A DNA stretch of 13,015 bases from Myxococcales bacterium (GCA_007131745.1 SLPX01000053.1:1-13015), one strand, 5' to 3'; positions 1-8,826 are shown, counted from the first letter of the stretch. Notes: generated from the letters alone by a model not told the origin. Numbers and translations: made by a program.

Positions 1-354
1 AGGGATTTTGAGTTGCAACGATGATTGCACTTTCAATACGAGTGGTTGTTACAGTTATGAATGTGGAAACGGGGTTATCGACCCGGGCGAGCAGTGCGAC
101 GGGGCGGATCTGGGCGGCGCCACATGCGTTTCGCTGGGATATGATGGAGGGATTTTGAGTTGCAACGATGATTGCACTTTCAATACGAGTGGTTGTTACA
201 GTTATGAATGTGGAAACGGGGTTATTGAGCCGGGCGAGCAGTGCGACGGGGCGGATCTGGGCGGGGCTACGTGCGAATCCCTGGGATACGGTGCAGGGGT
301 ATTGGGATGCAACGATGATTGCACTTTTGATACTTCGGGCTGCTACCATTTCTG
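1..354 (+). repeat. Tandem 147-bp coding repeat (49-residue cysteine-rich unit)
   Basis: The unit beginning AGGGATTTTG at nt 1 recurs at nt 148 and, more diverged, at nt 295, giving an exact period of 147 bp (49 codons, in frame). Bases 1-78 and 148-225 are identical, and the rest of the unit differs at only a few positions. The third copy differs more and stops after the TSGC cysteine at about nt 340. The array probably continues to the left of the window. The near-identity at DNA level indicates recent duplication or gene conversion of the unit. Confidence 0.9.
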
Positions 355-1429
355 TGTTCCCGATTGGCCGCTTAACTGCGGCGGGTGGGATTCATGGAGC
401 ACCGAGTGGGGTGGGTCGACTCAGCTCGTGGACTCTTATTCATGCGTCGGGTGGAATGAAAGCGGTCGAGAATACACTTATTATTTCGATGCCGTGGAAG
501 ACAACCATGTTACGGTCGTGCTTTCTTCATCGAACCCGAACCTGGATGTTTTCGTGATCGACGGGACGGACGGTTGCGACCCCATGAATTGTATAGCGTA
601 CGGCTCCACTTCGGCGACGTTTCTCGCTGAAGCCGGCCGTACTTATTACATAGTGGTTGATGGGCGGAACGGAGCGTCGGGCAACTACTCGATCAACATG
701 TATTGCGGTACATGTGGAAACGGGATATTGGAATACGGAGAGGAATGCGATGAGGGTTTGAACAACGAGGATCGGTACGGACTCGTTGTCTGGCAGGACA
801 GCGGTTTGTTTTTGCCCGTGCAACCCGTTCAGAGGTGGACGAGCGCAGTGAATTTTTATTCCTATGTGTTCGGCAGCGGTCATACCGGTTACGAAGCGGC
901 CGGACGTTCGGTGGCTTTCCTTTACCGGGATTACAACACCGGGATCATGAGTTTGTTTTTTATTCACGGCGTCAGCTACAATGCAACGGGCGAGGTTCAG
1001 CCGGTGTCGGAAGTTGAGTTCGAAGTCATTGGTTTGCCGGAGGGTACATCTCTCGGGTTGTCCGACGATCCGGGCGAGTTTTACCAAGACAGCCCGACAT
1101 CATATTATGGGGATTGGTGGTTTTGGATGAACACCGATGGCGGAATTATACAAGGTATATCGTTTCCGGACAGCTGGGATATCGTGGTTCGCCCGACCTG
1201 GAAAAGCGGTATAACGGAGTGGGTATGGGTTGATCAGAACAGTCATCTGCATCAGCTTGATATGTCACGTGATCTGTTTATCAGCGCGGATGATGTTCCG
1301 GTATTATGTCGCACGGATTGCACAATTCCGCGCTGTGGCGACGGCATTCTGGATCCGGGCGAAATGTGCGACGACGGGAACAACATAGACGGGGATGGTT
1401 GTTCCGCGGACTGCATGTCCATGCCTTGA
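2..1429 (+). CDS. Secreted cysteine-rich repeat protein (myxobacterial disulfide repeats plus PPC-like domain), 5'-partial
   Basis: The reading frame is open to the left edge of the window, so the true start and any signal peptide lie upstream; the first TTG in the window is not a real start. What is visible is about 475 residues. First come tandem 49-residue cysteine repeats (CGNG..., [22 protein letters not shown]). A beta-rich segment at about nt 460-710 follows and resembles a bacterial pre-peptidase C-terminal (PPC) domain, with YTYYFDA, NLDVFV and TYYIVVDG. Next is the first half of a second repeat type ([15 protein letters not shown], about nt 711-770), then a long cysteine-free aromatic segment. 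The repeat resumes with CRTDC and ends in [17 protein letters not shown]...GDGCSADC. The closing motif is typical of DUF4215 / myxo_disulf_rpt, a family of exported disulfide-bonded surface proteins in Myxococcota and relatives. Catalytic activity is not indicated. A cell-surface or extracellular structural or binding role is inferred. dinB starts 39 bp downstream and shows no functional link. Confidence 0.85.
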   Translation, partial: GILSCNDDCTFNTSGCYSYECGNGVIDPGEQCDGADLGGATCVSLGYDGGILSCNDDCTFNTSGCYSYECGNGVIEPGEQCDGADLGGATCESLGYGAGVLGCNDDCTFDTSGCYHFCVPDWPLNCGGWDSWSTEWGGSTQLVDSYSCVGWNESGREYTYYFDAVEDNHVTVVLSSSNPNLDVFVIDGTDGCDPMNCIAYGSTSATFLAEAGRTYYIVVDGRNGASGNYSINMYCGTCGNGILEYGEECDEGLNNEDRYGLVVWQDSGLFLPVQPVQRWTSAVNFYSYVFGSGHTGYEAAGRSVAFLYRDYNTGIMSLFFIHGVSYNATGEVQPVSEVEFEVIGLPEGTSLGLSDDPGEFYQDSPTSYYGDWWFWMNTDGGIIQGISFPDSWDIVVRPTWKSGITEWVWVDQNSHLHQLDMSRDLFISADDVPVLCRTDCTIPRCGDGILDPGEMCDDGNNIDGDGCSADCMSMP

Positions 1430-1468
1430 TTCGATGATGAGCCGGAAAAGCGGCGATGTGCAGGAATC

Positions 1469-2656
1469 ATGGAAAGCAAACCGGTTCAGAAGTGGGATAG
1501 GATAATTCTTCACGCTGATATGGACGCTTTTTTCGCATCCGTGGAGCAGCGTGACAACCCGGATTTGGCGGGGCTGCCCGTGGTAGTGGGCGGGTTGGGA
1601 AAAAGAGGGGTGGTGGCGGCCGCGAGTTACGAGGCGCGGGAGTATTCCATAAAGAGCGCGATGCCGATGGTGGAAGCGCGGCGTCGTTGTCCTGATGCAG
1701 TTTTTTTGGCCCCCCGATTTTCACGCTACAAAGATGCCTCGGCTGGAATCATGACGGTTTTGGGCGAATTTTCGCCTCTCGTTGAACCTTTGGGTTTGGA
1801 TGAGGCCTTTCTGGACATGACCGGTTCGGAGAATATTTTCGGAGATCCTTTGAGGATGGCGCGGATGATAAAGGTAAGGGTGCGTGAGGAGACCGATCTA
1901 ACGGTGTCCGTGGGCGCTTCGAATACCAAGTTCACCGCCAAGACGGCGTCGGATCATCACAAGCCCGACGGGATCACCATTGTTCCTCCGGACGAAGTTA
2001 AGGATTTTCTCAGCCCCTTGCCGTTGTCCAAACTTTGGGGTGTCGGTCCCAAGACGGTTGATAAACTCGTGAGACTTGGATTCAAGACTATAGGCGATGT
2101 GGCGTCCGCGGACGCGGAGATTCTAAGGGAAGGACTGGGGGCTTTGGGAAGCGTTATTTGCGACCTTGCGCGTGGGATCGATCCAAGAAAAGTGGAACCA
2201 CAAAGGGACCGCAAGAGCGTTGGAGCGGAGTTCACACTGGAAAGCGATGTAAAGGGAGCTGCAGCGATTCGGCCCCATTTGCGCCGTGCAGCGGATGAAA
2301 CGGCGCGCCGGTTGAGAGAGAAAGGACTGAGAGCCCACGGCGTCCGGGTAAAGCTCAAGACCAGGGGTTTCAAGCTCTACACCCGGCAGGCGGCTCTCCG
2401 AAAACCGACCGATTCAGCCGACGACTTGTTTTCGGCCGGGGTGGGTCTGCTGGATGAATTCAACTTGAAGAGTCCCATGAGATTGGTAGGACTGGCGGCG
2501 TTCGATCTATTGTCCGCCGGGGAACCGGTTCAGGGAGAACTTTTTTCATCAGGTGGGGAGAAACGCAAATTGGAGCAGACAATGGATACATTGCGTGAGA
2601 AATTCGGGGAAAACGCGATCAAAAGGGGAAGAGAATTCGGAAAGAAAACGCATTGA
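1469..2656 (+). CDS. dinB: DNA polymerase IV (Y-family translesion polymerase)
   Basis: This is an error-prone polymerase that copies past DNA lesions and mismatched ends and is not itself a proofreader. The 395 residues carry all Y-family landmarks. HADMDAFFASVEQ supplies the metal ligand D17 and the probable steric-gate F22. GVVAAASYEAREYSIKSAMP is the nucleotide-binding finger region. PLGLDEAFLDMTG supplies the catalytic pair D111/E112. SVGASNTKFTAKTASDHHKPDG is present, as is a helix-hairpin-helix LWGVGPKTVDKL. The little-finger domain includes KSVGAEFTLESDV. QGELF at about 355-359 fits the QxxLF beta-clamp binding peptide. The start is the only usable one: no alternative start lies between it and the in-frame stop of the upstream gene, and the HADMD block must be included. 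A short AGGA lies at 1462-1465, only 3 nt before ATG, so translation may be modest. No SOS box was recognised upstream, although that DNA is mostly coding. Confidence 0.97.
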   Translation: MESKPVQKWDRIILHADMDAFFASVEQRDNPDLAGLPVVVGGLGKRGVVAAASYEAREYSIKSAMPMVEARRRCPDAVFLAPRFSRYKDASAGIMTVLGEFSPLVEPLGLDEAFLDMTGSENIFGDPLRMARMIKVRVREETDLTVSVGASNTKFTAKTASDHHKPDGITIVPPDEVKDFLSPLPLSKLWGVGPKTVDKLVRLGFKTIGDVASADAEILREGLGALGSVICDLARGIDPRKVEPQRDRKSVGAEFTLESDVKGAAAIRPHLRRAADETARRLREKGLRAHGVRVKLKTRGFKLYTRQAALRKPTDSADDLFSAGVGLLDEFNLKSPMRLVGLAAFDLLSAGEPVQGELFSSGGEKRKLEQTMDTLREKFGENAIKRGREFGKKTH

Positions 2657-2676
2657 CCCTAACAAGCGGGGGAACG

Positions 2677-5600
2677 TTAAATTGTTTCTATGTTTCCGAA
2701 CCGGGCGTTTACTTCAATCCAGGGAAACACGTGACGGTCCTTGGGGAAATGATAGACCATTCTTTCATGATCTCTATCCGTGGTTATGAACTCGGTGGTA
2801 TATAAAAGAGGCGACCAGTGGTGTGTCCGCTGAACCAGGCTTCCTATATCACAAAGCTCCAGCACGCGACCCATGGGAGACAATACCCACACAGGGTGGC
2901 CGACCGCTTCCCATGTCGTGACTTGCGTATCATGATCCGCGCTCTGGATCTGTTTTGTCAGGACGTTGCTCAGAAACTCGAGCGCTTCCGGAAGAAACTC
3001 ATCTTCCACGATGCCCCTTACGGTCGTGGTGGGTACGTCGTAACGGAATTGCCCATCCCTGGCCAGGGGCTGAACACCAACGTGCGAAAGGGAATGAGCG
3101 CCGCCCAGTGTATGTACGACCAGCCTGGAGTCCAGCAGGAGACGTATGTTTTTCAACGCGGATTCCACTGCTTTTCTGGATAGTACGGCTTGGTAATGTT
3201 TCAGAAATTTATCTCCTTCGGTCATTGCGCGCAGAAATTTCATGTCTCCGCATGTTCCGTGGGCCGAGCCGTTCATCGCGGAAAAAAGCAGGTGTCGACA
3301 TCGCAGTTCTCCCACCAGTTTCTGCTGTGCCGGAGTTCCGCCCAGGAGGCGGGATTCCGCTTGGAGCCCGTTGGCACAGCCCTGGCTGTAGCCTATGTAA
3401 CCCCACGGGGTGTGAACTGTTTTCAGAGCGTCTTCAACCCGGGCGGCGTTGTACTCCAGGGAACGCGCAGTCCGGGTGTCGGCGCGGATAACCTTGATGG
3501 ACCGCTGTTCCTCCAGCCTGGAATATGCGTCTTTCAATTCGAGTCCTTTGGCGCCTTCGGTGATGACACCCATGCAGCTTATGATGGTGAAATTATAGTT
3601 GCCCGAAGGAGGATCAATGGACAATCGCACAAGGGGGTCCGCTTTCAAGCGTCTCCTGTCCGGCTCGAAATGGTATAGCGCTTCGATGACACGGTCGATC
3701 AGCGCCTGCTCATTTTTGAAAGTTTCTCTTGATTCTTCGAATGAGTCCCTCGTTGATTTCGGATCAAAACCCCCGGTGGCTTTTTTGTTTGATCTTTTTG
3801 TCATTCGCTCCAACCATTGGGGGGTTTTGTCGATATTGGCTTGTATGTTTCTCACCACGGAGAGGACCATCAGAGCTTCGTAGTTGCGGCTCCAGAATTC
3901 CTTGAACCATTTTGCATGAAAAGCAGCGCTGTCATGTCGCATCAGAGCGGCGCATTCAGCGAATGCTTTTTTATATGCCTGTTTGGCTTTGCGGACACCC
4001 CGAGGCCGGCTTCCTTTGAAATTGCATTTTAGGGCGATGTTTTCGGCTTCTTCTACAGCGCGCCTTGCCTTGGCTGCAAGAGAGTCTTCATCTATAACTT
4101 CCATCGCATCTAATGTCACCGGATGCCGATGAATCTGAAGAACTTCCTTCAATGCGAGATAGGGTTCGGCTTTGCGTATAATTTCACGAGCTGTTCGAGC
4201 CACGGCCTCATAGTGGCTCTCCCGTGCAAATCGGCCTCCTGCCAGGTGATCGTCGAGTCTGGGCATTGGAATGCCGAGTCTCTTTTCCAGGAAATTCTCC
4301 ATGTGGAGCGTTTCTCGCAGCCTGGTTTGGTCCCATTGCAGAAGCGCGAAGAGAATGTTGGTTAGTGCACGGGGACTTCTTGATGACATCTCTACGAGTA
4401 CTTCAGCCAAAAAAGTCTCCGGTTGTCTGCGGATATAGTCCATCAGCAGACGACCGTTGATCTGTGCAGTCCGCCCCTGCCAGAAAGACGCAAGACCCGA
4501 CTGGAGCAGAACAGCGGTTTCCTCAGGACCTAGTAAACCGTTTGCAAGTCGATAGGTTCCTGTTTTGAGGGCAGGCCTTCCGGTTGGTGTGCCGGTATCT
4601 GTTTTAGCGTACCTTTTCCGCGTGGCTTCTCCGATGAAAAAAGATATCGCCCAGGCTTGAGGAGCGAAAGCAATTCCTCCATAAGCCTCGGATATCATCC
4701 GAGTTCTTTTTTTGAGTTCCCTCACGGTTTTCAAGATACGTCGATGTCGTTCATCCCAGTCGTTTCTTGTTTTCAGCAAATACGTTACTCCCTCCAGCGT
4801 GAGATAGGGAGCGATAAGCGAGATCATTTCGGAGAATTCGCATGATAGCCGATCAGGCGACTCGGCTTTTTCATAAATCTCAGCCGCAGTCGGGAACCGT
4901 TTGAACATTTCTTTATAACGCGAAAGGTCCGCCAGAGGGGTTTCCGGTTCGGCCGTCATGGGCGCCAGGGGTTCTGTTGGTGCGAGAAGGTTGGCCGAGA
5001 TCCGGAGGATGCGATCGAGTTCGAATTCAAAATCATGATCCGGTAGGTGAAAGCTCAAAATTCTTTTGACCCGTGGAATGTCAAGTCCGTTTCCTTCAAC
5101 TACCTGAAGAATAATGCGGTGGATTTTTTCTGTGAGATTATTGATTTGTTGTTTTTTGCTCTTGCCGGAAGATTTTCCGATTTTGACAGTGGCGCCTGCT
5201 CTCATGATTTCAGCGAGCTCGACAATGCTTTTTGCGATTACCAAGGCCATGCGGTTTGCCGGAAGAACATCTTTTATTTCATCGATTTTTTCAGATTTCA
5301 GGATCTTTCTGACCCGGCGCGCCCACTCCTTTGTTTTTTCCAGGAACTTGCGAGCGTCCTGCGAAAAAAGACACAGTGTGCCGAGGACCTTGTCCATGGC
5401 TTCATCGTTATCCAGGATTTCCAGCCATTTGTCCGGTTCCGCGCCCGGGTTTACCAAAGCATTGAAGAAATGTGCATCGTACAAACCTTTTTCACGCCCC
5501 AGGATTCGGACTCCGCCTGCCTGGCTTATGTCAATGGTGAAATCGCCCTGCCGGAGTTCTGGAACGAAGATTTCTATTTCGCGCAAAATCTCACCATCGT

Positions 5601-7674
5601 TGCTCGTTGGTTTGCAGCTAAGCAGCGGGGATTCGCCTCCAAAATCCCAGGAGAATTGAAATTTGCATTGTCCGAGCCCTGTTGTGGCCATGGTGGCTTC
5701 GGATATCGAGAACGAAAACCCGGACGGAGAGGGCAAGCGAAGGGTCCGGCGACCCAGTTCCATACCGCATCTTTCAAGTATGATTCTTGCGATGCCTGAT
5801 TTGACGTCCATTTCCAGCATGGCGCCTTTGGGAGTGGCGACATTCGCGCTCGCCGTGAAATCCATTTTTCCTCGGGCCGATACTTCGAGCAAACCTTCTT
5901 CTATATCAAGTTCCGGAAAATCTTCTATTTGGGCGGACATTTTCAATTCCGTAGCCGCGCTTCCTTCCAGGTCGATTTGAATGAAACCCTCCGGTGTGTT
6001 TTGCAGTTTTCCGTTTAAACAGCCGCCCTCAAGTACGGGCTTGATACAGATCAATCCGTCGTCAATTACGCTTCCGGGAGCAAGCGACAATTCGGTTGAG
6101 AATGATGCTTCCGTACGGTCCCATATCAATGATTGGGGTTCAGCTCCGGTCCGAAACACCAGGTGCCCGCCGAGTGCAAGAGAGGATGCATTGAAAAGGA
6201 GCGCTATTCTGCCTTTTGCAAGAGGGTGAGAACTGCCGGCTGCAACCGAAAGCGAAGTGAGTCTTGATTCGGGATGAACGTCGATACTGGTTTCAAGCTC
6301 AAGGGAGTCGTGTGGCCATGAGCCGTCAAATGCCGCTTTGATCAATTGTTTTACGGTGTTTTCCCCGTTTTTTTCCTTTGCCACCGCTTCAACCTTTGCA
6401 CTCAATCTGTTTTTTCGGTCGCTTATCGTGAGTTGTTCAACGCTAAGGTTCACCATGCCGGGTTGCAAACCGGCCGCCAAATCTCCCTCCAGAGTCAGGC
6501 TTTCATCCAGTTGAGCCGCAAGGTCCAGGAGACCTTCATTCGTGGTGGGAAAAGAAAGGGAGATGATCGGCGAACGGCCTTGTATACGAAATGTGCCGTC
6601 GATTCTCTTCAATGCCGGGGATGCTTTTAGAGCCAAATCCTCCCAAAATGATTTATCTACATCCATTTGAGCCGACGCCAAAGGCGAATGGCCGAGCAGG
6701 TTTTCCAGCAACGCGTGCGGAGCGGGAAGAATAACCCTTGGAAGCACAATGTCACGGAATCTCCGCACAATTGATTTGCCGTAAATCACCTTGCCGCTAA
6801 ACGAAATCTCAAGCACCCATCGGCCGCTCCACCACGCAGGGCGTGCCTTTATTCGATCCAGCTCTATTGTCGGCTGATTGCCGGGATCTTGTTTGAAATC
6901 CTTTATCCATGCTTCAAGGTCTTTGGTAAATTCGTCGAAATCCCTTCCTACAAGTTTCCTTCCAATGAACTCCCTTCCGAGTTCCCCGGCACTTCTGGAA
7001 AGAGAAGAAAACAAACCCTTGATTGCCTGGGACACCTTGTCGGCATCCGGATAAACGGAATCAATGGTTCCTTGAAGCATCTTCACCCAATTCTTGCCGA
7101 TACGTTCGATATTTTCCGCTGTTCGTCCATGAACAATAGTGGTCATTCCCTTTTTCACGGCCCGGACCCTGTGATCTCTGAAAAGGCGTGGAAGTCGCCC
7201 GAGCACCGTCAATATGTTCGGAAGGATCAGGCTTTTGGAAAAGCCGATGTTGAGCGAGGTGACGAGGGTTTTGGACCTTGCTCCTTCGATAGCATGCGCG
7301 GGCGTTCCCGGCGGAGTATCAAATGCATCCTTTCCGGCAGCCACACTGATTGAGCAGATGCAGTTCGCCGGGATTTCGATCATGAACGGTTCGCCTCCGC
7401 CCGACGGCCCCAATGGAAGCTCATACAATCCTTCGGCAAGTTCGGCATGTACATTCGAGTCAAGCTGCTCGATTAGATCGCCGCTTATATGTTTCAGAAA
7501 AACCTCAAGCTTGGCCGGAGGGGCCAGTGGAGTAAAATCATCATCCGGGTCGTCGCCCTTTACTAGTTTTACGTGTATGCGGCTGCTTCCGTCGTTCTCT
7601 CCTTCCAGGAGTTTCCATGAATCGTTATTGTCTTTGTTTTTATGGTGGTTTTCTTTACGGGAGTAATTTTCCAT
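2677..7674 (-). CDS. Giant 1665-residue protein of unknown function with C-terminal alpha/beta-hydrolase-like domain
   Basis: I do not recognise the whole protein. It starts at ATG with AGGA (7682-7685) 7 nt upstream. The first ~50 residues are charged and polar, with no signal peptide. Residues ~280-730 are dominated by alternating hydrophobic strands such as LSLSVEQLTIS, LTSLSVAAG and FSFSISEATM, and look like an extended beta-sheet or AsmA/TamB-like composition. That likeness is an impression only. Residues ~735-1375 are long charged helices rich in K, R and E. From ~1385 the pattern changes to an alpha/beta-hydrolase: strand NFTIISCMG, strand IKVIRAD, then GYIGYSQGCANG, in which GYSQG is a GxSxG nucleophile elbow (Ser1430). 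LLFSAMNGSAHGT follows and resembles the post-nucleophile strand and AxHG turn of lipases. Candidate catalytic histidines are H1527, H1531 and H1648 (KDRHVFPW). An esterase or lipase-like activity is inferred for the C-terminus only. The gene converges on dinB (20-bp gap) and is divergent from mscS. A weak TACAAT -10 lies at 7707-7712. Confidence 0.75.
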   Translation of the reverse strand: MENYSRKENHHKNKDNNDSWKLLEGENDGSSRIHVKLVKGDDPDDDFTPLAPPAKLEVFLKHISGDLIEQLDSNVHAELAEGLYELPLGPSGGGEPFMIEIPANCICSISVAAGKDAFDTPPGTPAHAIEGARSKTLVTSLNIGFSKSLILPNILTVLGRLPRLFRDHRVRAVKKGMTTIVHGRTAENIERIGKNWVKMLQGTIDSVYPDADKVSQAIKGLFSSLSRSAGELGREFIGRKLVGRDFDEFTKDLEAWIKDFKQDPGNQPTIELDRIKARPAWWSGRWVLEISFSGKVIYGKSIVRRFRDIVLPRVILPAPHALLENLLGHSPLASAQMDVDKSFWEDLALKASPALKRIDGTFRIQGRSPIISLSFPTTNEGLLDLAAQLDESLTLEGDLAAGLQPGMVNLSVEQLTISDRKNRLSAKVEAVAKEKNGENTVKQLIKAAFDGSWPHDSLELETSIDVHPESRLTSLSVAAGSSHPLAKGRIALLFNASSLALGGHLVFRTGAEPQSLIWDRTEASFSTELSLAPGSVIDDGLICIKPVLEGGCLNGKLQNTPEGFIQIDLEGSAATELKMSAQIEDFPELDIEEGLLEVSARGKMDFTASANVATPKGAMLEMDVKSGIARIILERCGMELGRRTLRLPSPSGFSFSISEATMATTGLGQCKFQFSWDFGGESPLLSCKPTSNDGEILREIEIFVPELRQGDFTIDISQAGGVRILGREKGLYDAHFFNALVNPGAEPDKWLEILDNDEAMDKVLGTLCLFSQDARKFLEKTKEWARRVRKILKSEKIDEIKDVLPANRMALVIAKSIVELAEIMRAGATVKIGKSSGKSKKQQINNLTEKIHRIILQVVEGNGLDIPRVKRILSFHLPDHDFEFELDRILRISANLLAPTEPLAPMTAEPETPLADLSRYKEMFKRFPTAAEIYEKAESPDRLSCEFSEMISLIAPYLTLEGVTYLLKTRNDWDERHRRILKTVRELKKRTRMISEAYGGIAFAPQAWAISFFIGEATRKRYAKTDTGTPTGRPALKTGTYRLANGLLGPEETAVLLQSGLASFWQGRTAQINGRLLMDYIRRQPETFLAEVLVEMSSRSPRALTNILFALLQWDQTRLRETLHMENFLEKRLGIPMPRLDDHLAGGRFARESHYEAVARTAREIIRKAEPYLALKEVLQIHRHPVTLDAMEVIDEDSLAAKARRAVEEAENIALKCNFKGSRPRGVRKAKQAYKKAFAECAALMRHDSAAFHAKWFKEFWSRNYEALMVLSVVRNIQANIDKTPQWLERMTKRSNKKATGGFDPKSTRDSFEESRETFKNEQALIDRVIEALYHFEPDRRRLKADPLVRLSIDPPSGNYNFTIISCMGVITEGAKGLELKDAYSRLEEQRSIKVIRADTRTARSLEYNAARVEDALKTVHTPWGYIGYSQGCANGLQAESRLLGGTPAQQKLVGELRCRHLLFSAMNGSAHGTCGDMKFLRAMTEGDKFLKHYQAVLSRKAVESALKNIRLLLDSRLVVHTLGGAHSLSHVGVQPLARDGQFRYDVPTTTVRGIVEDEFLPEALEFLSNVLTKQIQSADHDTQVTTWEAVGHPVWVLSPMGRVLELCDIGSLVQRTHHWSPLLYTTEFITTDRDHERMVYHFPKDRHVFPWIEVNARFGNIETI

Positions 7675-7883
7675 TCGGTTTTCCTGGCGTTTTTTGTCCG
7701 GATTCTATTGTATTTCAACAACATGGTAAATGAATTCGTATTGGGTTCCGAAAACGAAATGTTTTTGAGCAGACCTTTGAATTCATCGGATTAATTCGGA
7801 TCCTTTGCTATATATGAATTGAGATCGGCTGTTCGGTCGATATGATGCACTAAAAATGAGAACCAAAAACAGGAGGTTAGTAC
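7675..7883. other. Divergent intergenic region between the giant gene and mscS
   Basis: This 209-bp AT-rich stretch holds the 5' signals of two divergent genes. For mscS (+) there is a TTGAGA-16-TATGAT promoter and AGGAGG. For the 1665-residue gene (-) there is AGGA at 7682-7685, and only a weak TACAAT at 7707-7712 without a good -35. No ORF or RNA gene was seen. Confidence 0.6.
7819..7846 (+). promoter_or_regulatory. Candidate sigma70-type promoter for the mscS-like gene
   Basis: TTGAGA (7819-7824) and TATGAT (7841-7846) each match the bacterial -35/-10 consensus at five of six bases and are separated by 16 bp. Initiation near 7853 would leave an untranslated leader of about 30 nt containing the AGGAGG ribosome binding site. 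The prediction is by eye. The organism's sigma-factor preferences are unknown. Confidence 0.5.
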
Positions 7884-8726
7884 ATGGATTATTTTACTGC
7901 GGCACGCATGGAGCAATGGTTGGATGTTTATATTCTGCCGTTCGGGAAAAACCTGATATTGGCGATTGTCATTTTTCTGGTCGGCCGGTTTCTGGCAAAG
8001 TTGATATCCAGAGGTGTCGGTCATTTGTTGACCCGTTCCAAGGCCGACAAATCCCTTTCAAAATTCCTTTCCGACATTGCCTACGCGTTTCTTCTCGCCG
8101 TCGTGATCATCGCGGCGTTGGAAAGGTTGGGTGTTAAAACAACTGCTGCAATAGCGATTTTGGGTGCTGCAGGTCTAGCCATCGGGTTGGCGATGCAAAA
8201 ATCCCTGGGCAACTTCGCTGCGGGCGTAATGTTATTGGTTTTTCGCCCTTTCAAGGTTGATGACTGGGTTTCGATCGGGGGGGATGTGGGACGAATAGAT
8301 TCAGTTAAGCTTTTCTATACCGTGATGATAACAGGCGACAACCGTCAACTTGTCATTCCGAACGGGAATGTATACAGCGGCAAGATTGAAAATCTCACCG
8401 TTCGGGGTACCCGCAGGATCGACATGGTTTTCGGTATTTCATACGATGATGATATTAAGAAGGCGAAAAAGGTCATGGAGGAGATCGTTCGGGCTGATGA
8501 ACGGGTACTCGAGGATCCTCCTCCCTTGGTTGCTGTCAGTGAGTTGGGGGATTCAAGTGTCGATTTTGTGGTAAGGCCTTGGGTGAAGGCTTCCGACTAT
8601 TGGCCCGTAAAATTTGCGATGAACGAAAACATAAAATATGCACTGGAGGAAAACGGTTGTACGATACCGTTTCCACAGAGAGATGTTCATATTCACAACG
8701 AGAAACCGGCCGTAAAAGCAGCTTGA
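7884..8726 (+). CDS. mscS: MscS-family small-conductance mechanosensitive channel
   Basis: This inner-membrane channel opens under membrane tension and releases solutes after hypoosmotic shock; the family works as a homoheptamer. At 280 residues it is close to the E. coli protein (286). TM1 is about 22-42, TM2 about 63-82 and the pore-lining TM3 about 88-120. TM3 carries the diagnostic Gly/Ala packing pattern AILGAAGLAIGLAMQ, with L98 and L102 at the positions of the E. coli vapour-lock leucines L105/L109. It is followed by FAAGVMLLVFRPFKVDDWV, the beta domain with VIPNGNVYSGKIENL, and the C-terminal alpha/beta domain with ELGDSSVDFVVRPWV and FPQRDVHI. The glycine hinge of E. coli (G113) is a lysine here (K106), as in other homologues that carry polar residues at that site. 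The ribosome binding site AGGAGG (7871-7876) lies 7 nt before ATG. The gene is monocistronic with its own promoter and diverges from the giant gene. Confidence 0.95.
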   Translation: MDYFTAARMEQWLDVYILPFGKNLILAIVIFLVGRFLAKLISRGVGHLLTRSKADKSLSKFLSDIAYAFLLAVVIIAALERLGVKTTAAIAILGAAGLAIGLAMQKSLGNFAAGVMLLVFRPFKVDDWVSIGGDVGRIDSVKLFYTVMITGDNRQLVIPNGNVYSGKIENLTVRGTRRIDMVFGISYDDDIKKAKKVMEEIVRADERVLEDPPPLVAVSELGDSSVDFVVRPWVKASDYWPVKFAMNENIKYALEENGCTIPFPQRDVHIHNEKPAVKAA

Positions 8727-8733
8727 TATCAAG
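8722..8733. repeat. 12-bp perfect palindrome over the mscS stop codon
   Basis: CTTGATATCAAG is its own reverse complement and includes the TGA stop of the channel gene. It abuts the GGCGGTTGCG inverted repeat. It is AT-rich and has no loop, so it is not a terminator by itself. Its function is unknown. Confidence 0.6.
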
Positions 8734-8777
8734 GCGGTTGCGCAGCGAGACCGAGGCCTTCTGTTTTCGCAACCGCC
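8733..8777. repeat. 10-bp GC-rich inverted repeat between convergent genes
   Basis: GGCGGTTGCG (8733-8742) is perfectly complementary to CGCAACCGCC (8768-8777), with a 25-nt spacer. The stem is GC-rich, and its position between the 3' ends of the mscS-like and dihydroorotate-dehydrogenase-like genes suits a transcription-end or mRNA-stabilising hairpin. No T tract follows the stem on either strand, so a classical intrinsic terminator is not supported. It could also be a dispersed REP-like element. Confidence 0.6.
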
Positions 8778-8826
8778 GAAACCGCGGAATGCATGTGCCA
8801 AATCAGGGGATTGGGAAAACTGATGG

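Noticed and set aside
1..354. Possible CRISPR-like direct repeats
   Set aside because: The repeat unit is 147 bp, in frame, without unique spacers, and encodes a known type of cysteine repeat.
527..1087. 186-codon open frame on the - strand
   Set aside because: It is a shadow of the cysteine-repeat/PPC-like gene on the + strand, and its translation shows no family resemblance.
2657..2676. Bidirectional terminator between dinB and the giant gene
   Set aside because: The 20-bp gap has only a very short CCC/GGG pairing and no T tract, so it is not enough to call a terminator.
5047..5799. 250-codon open frame on the + strand
   Set aside because: It lies wholly antisense to the 1665-residue gene, whose frame is uninterrupted and has domain-like structure. 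The + strand translation is Cys/Phe-rich without recognisable motifs and lacks a convincing ribosome binding site.
8733..8777. Intrinsic terminator after mscS
   Set aside because: The stem is convincing, but neither strand has a T tract after it and the spacer is 25 nt, so it is kept only as an inverted repeat.
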